Below the pieces are notes generated by a model, which did no database searches, was not told the DNA's origin, and saw only the letters and a list, made by a program, of their open reading frames with translations. A DNA stretch of 64,000 nucleotides from Tritrichomonas musculus (taxonomy: Eukaryota; Parabasalia; Tritrichomonadida; Tritrichomonadidae), in assembly GCA_039105265.1 (NCBI GenBank), contig JAPFFF010000002.1, positions 2,108,001 through 2,172,000 of the forward strand, given 5' to 3'. The translations under genes and the position numbers were made by a program. Numbering within the stretch: position 1 is the stretch's first letter; every line of letters starts with the position of its first letter. This document shows, piece by piece, positions 21,701 to 32,105 of this stretch.

Positions 21701-21927
21701 TATATAAAAAATAATATTTTTGTAAAAAAAAAAATTGAAAGATCAAAAAATTGTTTTAAATATATATATATATATAACAATTCAAATAAAATTAATGTCA
21801 TTCAAATTTTATTTGAATTTTGAATAGGCATTGTAAATTGAAAGATGTGATATGATAAAATTGTCAAATTATAAGTTGACCAGGATTTTGACCACTGGTC
21901 AAAAAAAAATGGCCAGGTACAACTATA

Positions 21928-23511
21928 GATTACCACTTGGAGTTCCTCTGAGGGTTCCTCTGGAGGTGCTACTGGGATCACCACTGGAGTTGCCACTGGG
22001 GGTACTACTGAAGGCGCTACTGGGGGTTCCTCTGGGATTACCACTTGGAGTTCCTCTGAAGGTTCCTCTGGGGGTGCCACTGGAGGTGCTACTGGGAGTT
22101 TCAAATATTGTTTAGGATATTTGAAGTAAGCTGTAGCAGACCGCGTAAGCCTTTTCTTCAAATTTGCAGCCTGACTACGATCATTAGAGTCAGTATCTGC
22201 CCAATTTCGCCTCATCTCAACAATCTCATTTACTATATCATCCTCGTACAGTTCTGGATTATTGATGACCTGTATCATATTATTGATGATTTCATCTGAT
22301 ATTTGGCATACAGTATATAAGTACATAAGAAGCCCACGGTATTTGGAGGGGACTTCACTATAAGCCTCCTCTTCCTCATCCTCTTCACTTGAGTCTTCAC
22401 TGGATTCCACTTGGGGTTTCTGTGAGGGTACCATTGGAGGTGCCTCTGGGGGTTTCTCTGGGATTACCACTTTGGGTTTCGGTTGGGGTTCCGCTTTGGG
22501 TTTCGGTTGGGGTTTCAAATATTTATTCGGATCTCTGAAGTGCATTGCAGCTTTCAGCGTAAGGAGGTTCTTCAAACTTGCAACAGACCTAGGATCTTCA
22601 AAGTTGACTTGTGCACAAGATTGCCTCATCTCATCGATTACATTCATCTCATCGACGTACAAGTCTGAATTATTGATGACTTGTATCATATTATTGATCC
22701 ATGCATTTGGCACTCCGCATTCCCTAGATAAACGCTTAAGGAACTTACGGTATATGGGGTACTTGACTTCACTATAATCTTCATCATCACTTGAGTCTTC
22801 GAGGGATGCTACTTTGGGCTTCTGTTGGGGTACCGATCCAGGAATATCCGCTAATGGCTTCGATTGGGGTACTACTGGAGGTGCCTCTGGGGGTTTCTCT
22901 GGGTGTTTCAAATATAGATTCGGATTTGTGAAGTAAGTCGCGGCATTAGCTTTAAGTCTTCGCTTCAAAGCTTGTTTCACATCATCGTTATTCTTGTGGA
23001 ATCCAAGCCAAGTAGATCCCATTTCATTGAGCGTCTGTTGTAACTCATCCTTATACAGATCTGGATTATTGATGACATGTATCATATTATCGACGATTTC
23101 TTTTGACACATGGCACGTAAAATATAAAAACCTAAGCGTACTAGCGAGTCTGGTGTTCTTGACTCTATGATTATAATATACCTGGTTGCGGGGGTCTTCG
23201 ATGGCTTTCAAATATTTATCCACTGTTTCGATGAAACGTGGGAGTATGTCCATAAATTTTTTCTTAGTACCTTCAACTTGATCAGCCCTAATGGGATCTG
23301 CTCTATCATCTGACCATGTTCCAACAGGCCATGCAGTCCTAAAATCATTGAACCTGTAATCTGCATATTCATCATACGCATCTCTACCATTGTTGATGAC
23401 ATTTATCATAGCATTGATGGTTTCATCTGTTGCTTTGCATTCACTATATAAAAACTTAAGGATATTACGGTCTCTGGGGCTCTTGACTTCATTATCAATA
23501 CGGGTAAGCAT
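21928..23511 (-). pseudogene. Long repeat protein of element A, 5' part (split by hAT)
   Basis: Starts MLTRIDNEVKSPRDRN at 23511, 18 bp from the divergent fibre gene. Four repeats of about 100-130 residues, each with a pattern like LYxxCxxxxEIIxNMIxVINNPxLYxDE, a polar stretch and a terminal YFxxPxxYLK, separated by Pro-rich linkers and acidic SSEDSSEEDEEE patches. Near the 3' end the linker is a DNA-level repeat of about 117 bp (VVIPEEPPVAP type), also present on the other side of the hAT. The D homologue begins MITNINEDF with a similar first repeat. Frame continues to 16471. Confidence 0.75.
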
Positions 23512-23529
23512 ACCTTTATTTTCTAGTAA

Positions 23530-25935
23530 ATGTTCAGTATAGAACAGAGTGGATTTTCAATAAAAGCAGCCACTATCGACGAGTTACTAATAGAATACAT
23601 CAAAAAGTATGCATGTATGTGTCATACCAATGGGTCCAATGGCTCAAATATAACTGGTCCCAACCAGGAGCAAATCAAGGAACTCATTACGAGTACAGTT
23701 GGTGAGCATCTCGAAAAATATGCCTTAGCCAAGGACCTTGAGTCATACGCTTTGCAAACTCAGCTATTCGATTATGTGAAAACCGAGGATTTCAATACAG
23801 AGATGCTGAAGTATGCATCTAGTGAAGATGTGGATAGTGCCATTGGGGAATTACGTGATTATATCGCCAAAAACTGTGCACTATCTACTGAAATACCTGA
23901 GGTCCCTGAGAACATCGTTACGAGTGATTCATTGAGTACTGCTTTGGAACCATTTGCGAAGACTCAGGACTTAAGTGAGTATGTGAAGACCCAGGACTTA
24001 CCAGATATGACCGAGTATGCGAAGCTTGCGAACTTAAGTGAGTATGCACTCGCTGAAGATATCCCTGAGATACCCACAGATTTGGTTAATGAATCTGCGT
24101 TGAGTACTGCGTTGAACGATTATGCTTTGACAACAGATATGACCCATGCTATTGATCAAGTGAAATGCAATATCCCAGAGATTATTGAGGGTCAAACAAC
24201 AATTCAATTCGAAATAGTCAATAATACAATTCCTGATTTGGATTACGCCACATATCATGAACTGATTGAGCAATATGAGTTGGATATTGTCTCATCAGAC
24301 AGTTTCTATACGGCCCATTATGTTCACGCAGACTATTCGTACAATGACGATGATGATAATCAACCATCTCAGATACTGCGTATCGACGGAAGTAGTTCTG
24401 GTCTTTGGATACTGTATCACAGCCATGAATTAATCAATCCAGGAACTGGTGATACACCGGAAATATTATCATGTTCAATAACCAAAACTATCGAACCAAC
24501 AGACAAAAACGCTTATTCGTCTAGATATGTGTCGAACACTTATGCTCTCAAAACAGATATCCCAGAACCAGTTGACTTGACACCATATTATACTAGTGGT
24601 CAGGCCGATGAGAAGTTCGTCGATGAAGATGAGCTCGCATATGAATTAGATAAGTATGAGACCAAGGATGTGGCTGATGGGAAATATGTTCTCAAAACGG
24701 ATATCCCTGAGGTACCAACAGATTTGGTTAATGAATCTGCGTTGAGTACCGCATTATATGGCACTGAATTGAATATTGAATATCCGGATCGAGTTCGTGA
24801 TTATATATTTGTAAAACCATACTTACCAGAAACCGATATACATGTGATATTTGATGTTAATTGGGGTTCTAACATGGATTACATTAACAATATACAACAT
24901 TTTGATTTGATATTCAAGCCTTATGAAAAATATAAGAGAGGGTATAGAATGATGTTAGATAATGGATCATATATTGTATGGTATGATCGTGGTGAATTTA
25001 TGGTGTATAATTCAAGTGGCAACACTCAATGGTTAATGAATGTCATTAAAGCTCAAATTGAATCACCATTTGTAAAAACTGAGAGTATTACTAATGAAGG
25101 TTCCCAACAAATCACAATTCAATGTACACAGAATGATCGTGGTTGTGTAGTTCCTGATGATGATGTAAGGAAAGTATTCACTACCGAAACTATTATCGTC
25201 AAATTCAAACGAAATGCTGATGATGCATCATATGAAGAAGCTGAATACGAATACAGTTTATTTAAAAGTTTGAATATGATTTACAAATCAACCAGTGGTG
25301 AATTAATAAATATTAATTATAATACCCATATTGTCTCATTGAGAGCTGAGGACGATACACTGACCAATATATATGATGCATCTATCACACTAATCCGCCG
25401 CCGACCTGTGAACAATGATATGATTACTTCGGTGAAATATGTGACTGATAACTTTGCATTGAAGTCATATGTTGATGAACTTCACGCAATTGCCAGTACA
25501 ACCATCACCCACTACTCCCCAATCGAGTCATCGGTTAACACCATCACCGATTTCGTCATTGGAGCCCCAGTATATATGACCGGTAAGGTATATCATCGTG
25601 AGGATTCGAAATGGGTCCCTAGCACTGAAGCTGACACCACTGATTGCATATGTAGTGTGAAGACCACTGGTACCTGGAAGGAGTATGTTGGTATATGTGT
25701 CAGAATCGATGAAGCCAATAGTTGTATCACATTCGCCACTAATGGGGATTACATGGTTAAGGTTGAGGACTCCTCATGCTATTCCATTGGGGATGAGGTA
25801 TTTATTGATAACGCTGATAATAAATTGAAGATACTCACTGGTGATACCGCGATAACCTCAAAAATAAATCGTATGACAGTGGGTATCATAACTGGTATCA
25901 TCAACGGATCCACATTAGCTGTGTTTAAGGCCTAA
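23530..25935 (+). CDS. Tail-fibre-like protein of element A
   Basis: 801 residues, intact. N-terminus MFSIEQSGFSIKAATIDELLIEYIKKYAC, then a string of short repeats of the type YALKTDIPEIPTDLVNESALSTAL, the alternating pattern of trimeric phage tail fibres and fibrous virion spikes. Residues about 215-350 are the module IPEIIEGQTTIQF ... HELINPGTG ... ILSCSITKTIEPTDKNAYSSRYVSN, also present in the D and B fibre proteins. The C-terminal 145 residues (TITHYSPIESSVN ... IINGSTLAVFKA) form a conserved end domain shared with D, a candidate receptor-binding or peptidase-like head. Followed by two hairpins. Confidence 0.75.
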   Translation: MFSIEQSGFSIKAATIDELLIEYIKKYACMCHTNGSNGSNITGPNQEQIKELITSTVGEHLEKYALAKDLESYALQTQLFDYVKTEDFNTEMLKYASSEDVDSAIGELRDYIAKNCALSTEIPEVPENIVTSDSLSTALEPFAKTQDLSEYVKTQDLPDMTEYAKLANLSEYALAEDIPEIPTDLVNESALSTALNDYALTTDMTHAIDQVKCNIPEIIEGQTTIQFEIVNNTIPDLDYATYHELIEQYELDIVSSDSFYTAHYVHADYSYNDDDDNQPSQILRIDGSSSGLWILYHSHELINPGTGDTPEILSCSITKTIEPTDKNAYSSRYVSNTYALKTDIPEPVDLTPYYTSGQADEKFVDEDELAYELDKYETKDVADGKYVLKTDIPEVPTDLVNESALSTALYGTELNIEYPDRVRDYIFVKPYLPETDIHVIFDVNWGSNMDYINNIQHFDLIFKPYEKYKRGYRMMLDNGSYIVWYDRGEFMVYNSSGNTQWLMNVIKAQIESPFVKTESITNEGSQQITIQCTQNDRGCVVPDDDVRKVFTTETIIVKFKRNADDASYEEAEYEYSLFKSLNMIYKSTSGELININYNTHIVSLRAEDDTLTNIYDASITLIRRRPVNNDMITSVKYVTDNFALKSYVDELHAIASTTITHYSPIESSVNTITDFVIGAPVYMTGKVYHREDSKWVPSTEADTTDCICSVKTTGTWKEYVGICVRIDEANSCITFATNGDYMVKVEDSSCYSIGDEVFIDNADNKLKILTGDTAITSKINRMTVGIITGIINGSTLAVFKA

Positions 25936-25939
25936 TTAT

Positions 25940-25963
25940 CGGGACAGCAGTTTTGCTGTTCCG
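25940..25963. terminator. 24-nt hairpin after the fibre stop codon
   Basis: CGGGACAGCA then TTTT-type loop then TGCTGTTCCG, 5 bp after the stop codon. The same hairpin sequence occurs in the KilA-N gene at 57776-57799, so it may be a small recurrent palindromic element rather than a terminator. Confidence 0.4.
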
Positions 25964-25987
25964 GGGATTTAGTGTTTATCACGATAC

Positions 25988-26015
25988 TGGGTCTGCGGGA
26001 TTTCCCGTTGACCCA
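25988..26015. terminator. Second hairpin between convergent fibre and PolB genes
   Basis: TGGGTC ... GACCCA stem with an inner CGGGA-TTT-CCCG stem. Lies between the fibre gene and the end of the convergent polymerase gene. Could mark transcript ends of both; role inferred from position only. Confidence 0.35.
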
Positions 26016-26019
26016 ATAT

Positions 26020-29000
26020 TCAATTCGAATTGCATATAATATAGTCCCCTGATGTGAGTCCATGGATGAATGGTGCACAGGATTGGTTCTCGAGGACAAT
26101 CATTTTGGTGTGGGTCCCAGTGAGAGCATTCTTGTTTACCGTGATCTTGGACATCGTCATCTCACTGATTTTGCTCTGGATTTTGTTATTCATGACCATT
26201 TGCAGATTGATATTTTTGCCAACCTTCACACCACCATTGACGATGATGTCCTTGTAATCATCACTTGTAATATGGTTTGGGATTCGGCATTAAATATGGT
26301 AACCGAACCACTATTAAATATGGTGTAGCACTTGGGGGCTAACGCTATCATATTCTCACCATATTTCTCAATGCAGAGACCCAATATTTTCTTCTCATCA
26401 GCGATTGTATTTATATTGGGATTCGGCATGAACTTATATATGTTCTTATCATAGAATGCCCTATTCTTGATGATGTATTTGAACTCTTGATCGGACCCCT
26501 TGGCATCATCACCAGCAACCGCAAAATACGCACTATCAGTATCCCCCTCTATGAAATGGAATCGCTCCACATCAAGGCACTTGTACATGAACTCGTATAT
26601 GAATGTGAGATACCAGAATTTGGCATTATCTAGAGTCCAGAATGATTCCTGAAGGCATGTCGTGCATTTGAAGCTCTTTGGGTTCATCTGGAGTAGATAG
26701 TTGTCATCACTCAATTTGGTGCCACTGACATAGTTGTCGTAGATGATATTCTGGAAGGTCTTATCGCGTGAGCATATCTTGATTTTGGAGAACTTCTCGG
26801 TGTTCATCCCATCGTACCCATATGAGCCATTCATGCTGATCTTGTAGAACTTCTCATTCGCTACGCTCAAGTCTTGTTCCAAGCCATTCCCCTTAGCAAC
26901 ACCTGAGATGATATCCTGACGGCGTTTCATGAACTCGCTAACGAATGGGTTGAATCCACGATGAGCCTCGTATTTGGTGAGACTCTTGATATCCTCAATG
27001 ACAAGTCCATGGTCGAGGAGGAACCAGAGGTAGTAGTTCGAGAATGTCTGATAGGTACCCATTGTATCAACACTCATGGTCAGCTTCCGTTCAGTTTTAT
27101 CAACAGATGGGAGCTTATTGTGAGTCATGTAGTTGTGCATATATGGACCAATTGTGGCTTCATCATTGGTGATATCGAAATTGCGAAATACAGGTGGGAA
27201 ATTGATGAAGTAGTTGATTATGGATATTGGGCATTTCAACATGACCTCCGCTTTGAATAGGAATTCGGGATGCTTTCGGAGCTTCTGGCTGTTGATGATA
27301 TACATGCATGAGTTGTAGGTCTTCATATTTTTGGTACCATCCTTGTACACCTCGAATTGCTCTATCATGGATCCTGGCATATACATGACTCCCCCGTGAT
27401 ATGGATTGGCATCATGTTTGGTTGAACTGAATGCTGATGGGTATAAGCTGTTGAAATCAACTCCAACAATATGAGTCATCGTGTGTGGAGTATCATATGA
27501 GATTACCTTGTGATCAACGGCGTTGTACCTAAAACGGTTTATTTTGGTATGACCCTTGATGTTGACACGATGCATGACATTGGATAGACCACCTGTGATG
27601 TTGTTCTGTAAGCCGTAATACTCCTGTTCATCATTGATGAGTGTTGGGAGATGAATCATCTTGCAGTACTTCTTCAGCTGAATTCGGAGTTTGGTTATAT
27701 TGGGGTCATCACGACTGCGAAGTCTGTTGCATTCCGCACAAGCGAGTTTACAGTTACTGAGTTCATGACCGATATCATTATTGATTCTATCGAGAGTAGG
27801 TCTGTTGGTCCACGTGAAGTGCTCACCACAGAGATGGCACTTGCCAGTATCTGGATTGTTGTACATCTCCATGAACTTATCGAATTGCTCCTCACAAACA
27901 CATTTATCGAGGTTCCTGGGTTTGTCCTTATGAGATTGATTATATTTGACATCCTGGTTATAGTAGTTCTCACATTTGAATCGCCACCAATCGAGGTTTG
28001 GTTTGAATTTGTTAATGGGATTCTGTATAGAGTATTCGGCATTTGGATTGAATTCATTATATGCGAGTGCATACTTGATACAGGATGCATTCTTGCTTAG
28101 CGATAGGTTTGAGATAAGGTCCACATTGTACTGAGCATTGAGTGCAATCAGGTTGTCAATGGGTTTGATCATCATCTCGACGTCATTATCATTGTATGCA
28201 AGTAGGTAGTCCCATTGGGTTTTATAGTTTTTGGCATCCTCGAGATATAGTTTGTAATCATCTGGTGTCAATGTGTTCTTCTGGTTGAGATAGCTGTAGA
28301 ACGCCTCATACTCAAATGGCTCTGCTTTTGAGAGGACCTCATTGTAGTTCTCAGTGTTGATGGCTTCATATGGGAACACACCCTTAGAGCTATTCTCAAC
28401 TCCCCCAAAATCAACCCCGAATTGTCGTAATGTACCTCCAGCGACAAATGATTGTGCATCGATGAATCGCAACTTGGTGTCGTATTTGGGTGACTTCAAT
28501 ATGAACTGCTTCAATGAGGATGTGGTACCAATGATGCTATTGGGCTCAACACTCCAGAGCACAGTTCGCTTGGCTGAACTGTAGTTGAGATACTCCTTGA
28601 ATAGGTTGCTATCGAATCTACTCGAGTTGAATCCAAATACGGTTATCACATTCAGGTTGCGATCAATGGTTTTGAGATTGTCAACTGGTTGATTGATGAA
28701 GGATTTCATATATTGAACCTTATCGTGATACACTTGCTTGGATTGCTCAAACAACCACTCGATCCATTTGATGATGAACTCAGATGAATCTCTTAATGAG
28801 AAGTGCCTTGTGGTACAACCAGATTGTGATTTGACACATGATGATACACTAAGGGGTATCAGTCGTGAGTTGATGGTTGTGGATGAACCAATAGATGCAT
28901 TCACAGGCTGTTCAACAGTTTCGAAATCGTAGGTGATGTAATATATGTTGGGTTTCCATTCGAGACCATAGGATAAGCAATATTCGTACACCGGATTGCT

Positions 29001-29099
29001 GAGTAAATGTGGACAGTATGGTAGTGGTTCACGATTGGGTATGAAACGCTTTCGAAATACCCCATCACAATGTAGCTTATGGTTCTCGAAACGCTTCAT
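26020..29099 (-). pseudogene. polB: DNA polymerase B of element A, 3' part (split by element B, frameshifted)
   Basis: 957 open codons from 29099 plus a last 70-codon piece ending at 26020, joined by a frameshift near 26230-26260. Contains exonuclease motifs (YITYDFETV, FGFNSSRFDS, YNDNDVEMM), the HNH-like insert (CHLCGEHF, LDRINND, GHELSNC, CAECN), the GGLSNVMHRVN segment, polymerase motif A VDFNSLYPSAF, motif B KISMNGSYGYDG, motif C EGDTDSAYF, and the thumb ending in CAPFIHGLTSGDYI. This is the protein-primed PolB layout of Mavericks. The 5' part lies at 53899-56224, beyond element B; the frame is continuous across the 5-bp duplication. Confidence 0.88.
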
Positions 29100-29100
29100 A
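29096..29100. repeat. 5-bp target-site duplication of element B, left copy
   Basis: TCATA at 29096-29100 before AGTAGTTATCC, and TCATA at 53899-53903 after the opposite terminus. Exact match. Confidence 0.88.
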
Positions 29101-29555
29101 AGTAGTTATCCATAGGATTTTCTTACAATGATGATTCTCTGGCATTTTGGGGGTCATTTGCACCAAAGGGGCTTAAAAACGACAAAAATAAGATCACTTT
29201 GGCGATGTTTTCATTTTCAACAAATTTATATAAAAAATATATATTAACACACATCAAGGTCCATACAAACCACCGAATACACTATACTATAAACAATTGA
29301 TTTAAAACACCAATACGCACACACTACACTATTTACACCCACAGAAGCCCAATATAACAAACAGCCCAAAATGCCAGAGAAGCATCATCGTAAGAAAATC
29401 CTATGGATAACTACTTATAGCCCACTACTACCACCGAATGATTAACATCAAAGGCTCTTCGAGCCAATGACCAAGGTCCTACTACTACCAACAAGTCTTT
29501 TACGTTTCAAAAACTTTATTAGCTAGTAAATGTCAAGGATAAAAACATTACACCC
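29101..29555 (+). repeat. Element B left TIR, compound
   Basis: Inverted at 53437-53898. The outer 316 bp (29101-29416) is itself a unit bounded by inverted copies of the same 51-bp end sequence (AGTAGTTATCC ... GGATAACTACT). The inner part runs into the first codons of the gene at 29530. No other gene in the TIR. Confidence 0.85.
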
Positions 29556-30828
29556 TACCATAGCCAATATCAATGATGAGCAAGTACCAATACCAATAGA
29601 AACAGCATATTTTCTTGAAGATGGTGAGAGAGACCCAAACAAACCACATCGTTATTGGTTTAATTTTCCACCAGAATGGAGCACAGCAAATCGTGGTGAG
29701 TCAATTATAGGCGTTAGAAATATTTATACAATAGCAAGGAGACGTAAGCTTGAGTTTGATTTAAGCGTAAGAAAATATTTACGAAGTGCTTTTGATGAAT
29801 TGAAAACGAAAAAAGAAAACGAAAATAAAACCAATGATGAAATATATAATTTACTTGATGAAAAACAAAAAGGAGAGGTATCAACACATATTATATCTTG
29901 GTTGGCAACAGATAAAGATTTACGAGATTTATTTGAAGATATCATTATTACACTTAAACCTAAGTTCGATGAGTATAATAATAAAGTTATGGAAAAATAT
30001 AAATTGACAAATAATATTTTGTCAAGCATGTATAAACTTTATACAGGCATTTTAAATAAATATCGCGTTCCAATTTCCGGACCTATTTCTTTTATTAAAG
30101 ATTCGTATGATCTATTCTTTAAAAGTAAAGAAGAATGGAATGCTTTCCTAAAAGAAATTGCAGACTTCAATAAACAGAACGCCGATAACTTAATACCATT
30201 ATTTAGGTTGAGTGATTTAAATAGAGAGTTAAATGATATCCAGATGGATGGATATTATGATTATGATAAGAATTCTTTTATAGAAACAATATTTTCACCG
30301 ATAAATCAACAAATTAATTCATACATAGAAAACCCTGAATATAAACCAACGCCAACACCAACACCAACTCCTGAACCAATACCACCATACATTAAAATTG
30401 AGGATGATATTAATCCAAGTCTTTATTACGTTGATTTCAAAATAAACTTTATTGAAAAAAGTACAGATGAAAATTATAGAAGATTTGATTTTGCTGATGT
30501 AATGAATATAGGCAACGAACCATATCAAAATAAACCCGAACAATTTCAAAACAAATGGCTTAGGAGAATTGATTTTTATAATGTATGGGATAGGCACTCA
30601 TGCAAAGTCTATTCATCTATTGCTGAACAGGCATCGCATAACTATATTGGTAGTAGTTCAGTATATTTTACGCCAATAAAATACTATAAACTGAATTCTA
30701 CTGATCAACAATTTTGGGTCGAGTTCTATAGTGGTCGTCATAACAAGATACCTATTGTTATTCCCAAAAATGAATCATTTTGTATAGAAATGCAATTCAT
30801 GTCTTACAATAAATTATTATACGTATAA
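29530..30828 (+). CDS. Putative structural protein of element B
   Basis: 432 residues. The first eight codons lie in the TIR (AGTAAATGTCAAGG). The N-terminal part has PHRYWFNFPPEW and GVRNIYTIARRRKLEFDLSVR, then a helical middle, a (Pro-Thr)n linker near residue 275, and a beta-rich C-terminal domain ending SFCIEMQFMSYNKLLYV. A linker between two folded parts and the strand-rich end suit a minor capsid or spike protein. I cannot assign a family. First gene of a long same-strand row. Confidence 0.5.
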   Translation: MSRIKTLHPTIANINDEQVPIPIETAYFLEDGERDPNKPHRYWFNFPPEWSTANRGESIIGVRNIYTIARRRKLEFDLSVRKYLRSAFDELKTKKENENKTNDEIYNLLDEKQKGEVSTHIISWLATDKDLRDLFEDIIITLKPKFDEYNNKVMEKYKLTNNILSSMYKLYTGILNKYRVPISGPISFIKDSYDLFFKSKEEWNAFLKEIADFNKQNADNLIPLFRLSDLNRELNDIQMDGYYDYDKNSFIETIFSPINQQINSYIENPEYKPTPTPTPTPEPIPPYIKIEDDINPSLYYVDFKINFIEKSTDENYRRFDFADVMNIGNEPYQNKPEQFQNKWLRRIDFYNVWDRHSCKVYSSIAEQASHNYIGSSSVYFTPIKYYKLNSTDQQFWVEFYSGRHNKIPIVIPKNESFCIEMQFMSYNKLLYV

Positions 30829-30863
30829 AGCACACTCACAGAAATATTTTTATGAAAAATTAA

Positions 30864-31955
30864 ATGAATAAAAAACAATTTAATACAATTGAAGAGCTCT
30901 ACCATTCGTTCCCGTGGCGTAGTCAAAATAAATTTGTACCATTGGCAAAACGCTATGGATTTAATGAACAAGATGCTAAACAGTTTCTTAAAAATAATGT
31001 TATTCATGACGCTAAGGTTCCAAAAGCCGAATTTATGCCTATTGTGTCAAAACATCACGGAGGTTATCAAATGGACACATTCATCAATGATAAGCATAAA
31101 GGAGGACGTAATTATTTAATGCTAATTAATATTAACACACGCAAAGCTTACGCATACTCATTAATAGGCAAAGGTTCAAAATCAATAGTAGAAGCATTAA
31201 CCAAATTCTTCGCTGATGTAAATGATGTGTATTCAATAACAAGCGACCAAGATGCAGCATACTTATCAAACGAGGTATTAGATTTTATGAAGTCAAAGAA
31301 TATAATCTATAAAACAACTGAAGATAATAATCATAACGTGCTCGGCATCATTAATAGATTCATGAGAACAATAAGAGACGCTGTTGGTGAAAATAGATAT
31401 ATTGATGAAACTGAAATGAATAATTTAATAGATGCATATAATAATTCTCCTCATAGGTCTTTAAACAATAAAGCGCCAAACGATATAACAAAAGAAGATG
31501 AATTAAATTATATCCAAACGAAAACAAAAATAAATCCATATAATTTTGAACCAAATGAAAGAGTAAGAATTGTTTTAGCTAATGAACCATTTTCAAAGAA
31601 ACGTAATAAAGTAAGCAAAGAATCTTATATCGTTGATTCAAAATCCGGGAACCAATTTATCGTTAAAGCTAAAGATGATTCAGTTGATAAATTACCAGGC
31701 TACAGATTAATTAAATCAGCAAATAACATTCCACTCGCTGATTCTCTAAAGAAAGGCAAACGAGGCATCGTTGATAAAATTATTAGCTATGACCCCAAGA
31801 AAAATAAATATAGGGTTCAATATGAAGGAGGTGTAAAAGACACAATCCCAGCAAAAAATCTACGTGAGGGGAACCCAATAAAACTTTCACAAATAGAGCT
31901 TGAGTATTGGTCGTCGCAAAATACTATTCCAGACGCTATTAAGAAGTGGGCTTAA
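30864..31955 (+). CDS. Retroviral-type integrase of element B
   Basis: 363 residues, intact. Helical N-terminal domain (1-60), catalytic core with Asp71 in YQMDTFI, Asp128 in ITSDQDAAY and, at the DD35E spacing, Asn164 in GIINRFMRTIRD where Glu is usual. NNSPHRSLNNKAPND follows. The C-terminal third holds FEPNERVRIV and a small barrel GIVDKIISYDPKKNKYRVQYEGG typical of SH3/chromo-like integrase tails that read DNA or chromatin. This is the enzyme that inserts Maverick ends. The missing Glu either marks a lineage variant or a dead active site. Start: TTAAATG. Confidence 0.85.
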   Translation: MNKKQFNTIEELYHSFPWRSQNKFVPLAKRYGFNEQDAKQFLKNNVIHDAKVPKAEFMPIVSKHHGGYQMDTFINDKHKGGRNYLMLININTRKAYAYSLIGKGSKSIVEALTKFFADVNDVYSITSDQDAAYLSNEVLDFMKSKNIIYKTTEDNNHNVLGIINRFMRTIRDAVGENRYIDETEMNNLIDAYNNSPHRSLNNKAPNDITKEDELNYIQTKTKINPYNFEPNERVRIVLANEPFSKKRNKVSKESYIVDSKSGNQFIVKAKDDSVDKLPGYRLIKSANNIPLADSLKKGKRGIVDKIISYDPKKNKYRVQYEGGVKDTIPAKNLREGNPIKLSQIELEYWSSQNTIPDAIKKWA

Positions 31956-32105
31956 TCCACAAAGTGGCTTAGAGCTAACGCATAACGAATTCATTATAAA
32001 TTATTTTTGTTGTCTCATAGACCAACTCTACAACGAACCCTATCAATTGATATTTAAAACACTCTTTAACAAATTCTATATAATTCATTTAACAATAATA
32101 AAAAT

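Larger units (their letters stand above)
16480..21927. mobile_element. hAT-superfamily DNA transposon (5.4 kb)
   Basis: Termini TATGGTTGTACCTGG and CCAGGTACAACTATA are inverted with one mismatch, and are flanked by the 8-bp duplication GATTACCA. The interior is very AT-rich and holds a degenerate transposase with a C-terminal hAT dimerisation region. A further 1.6-kb fold-back element sits in its 3' half. It disrupts the long repeat protein of element A. Confidence 0.9.
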
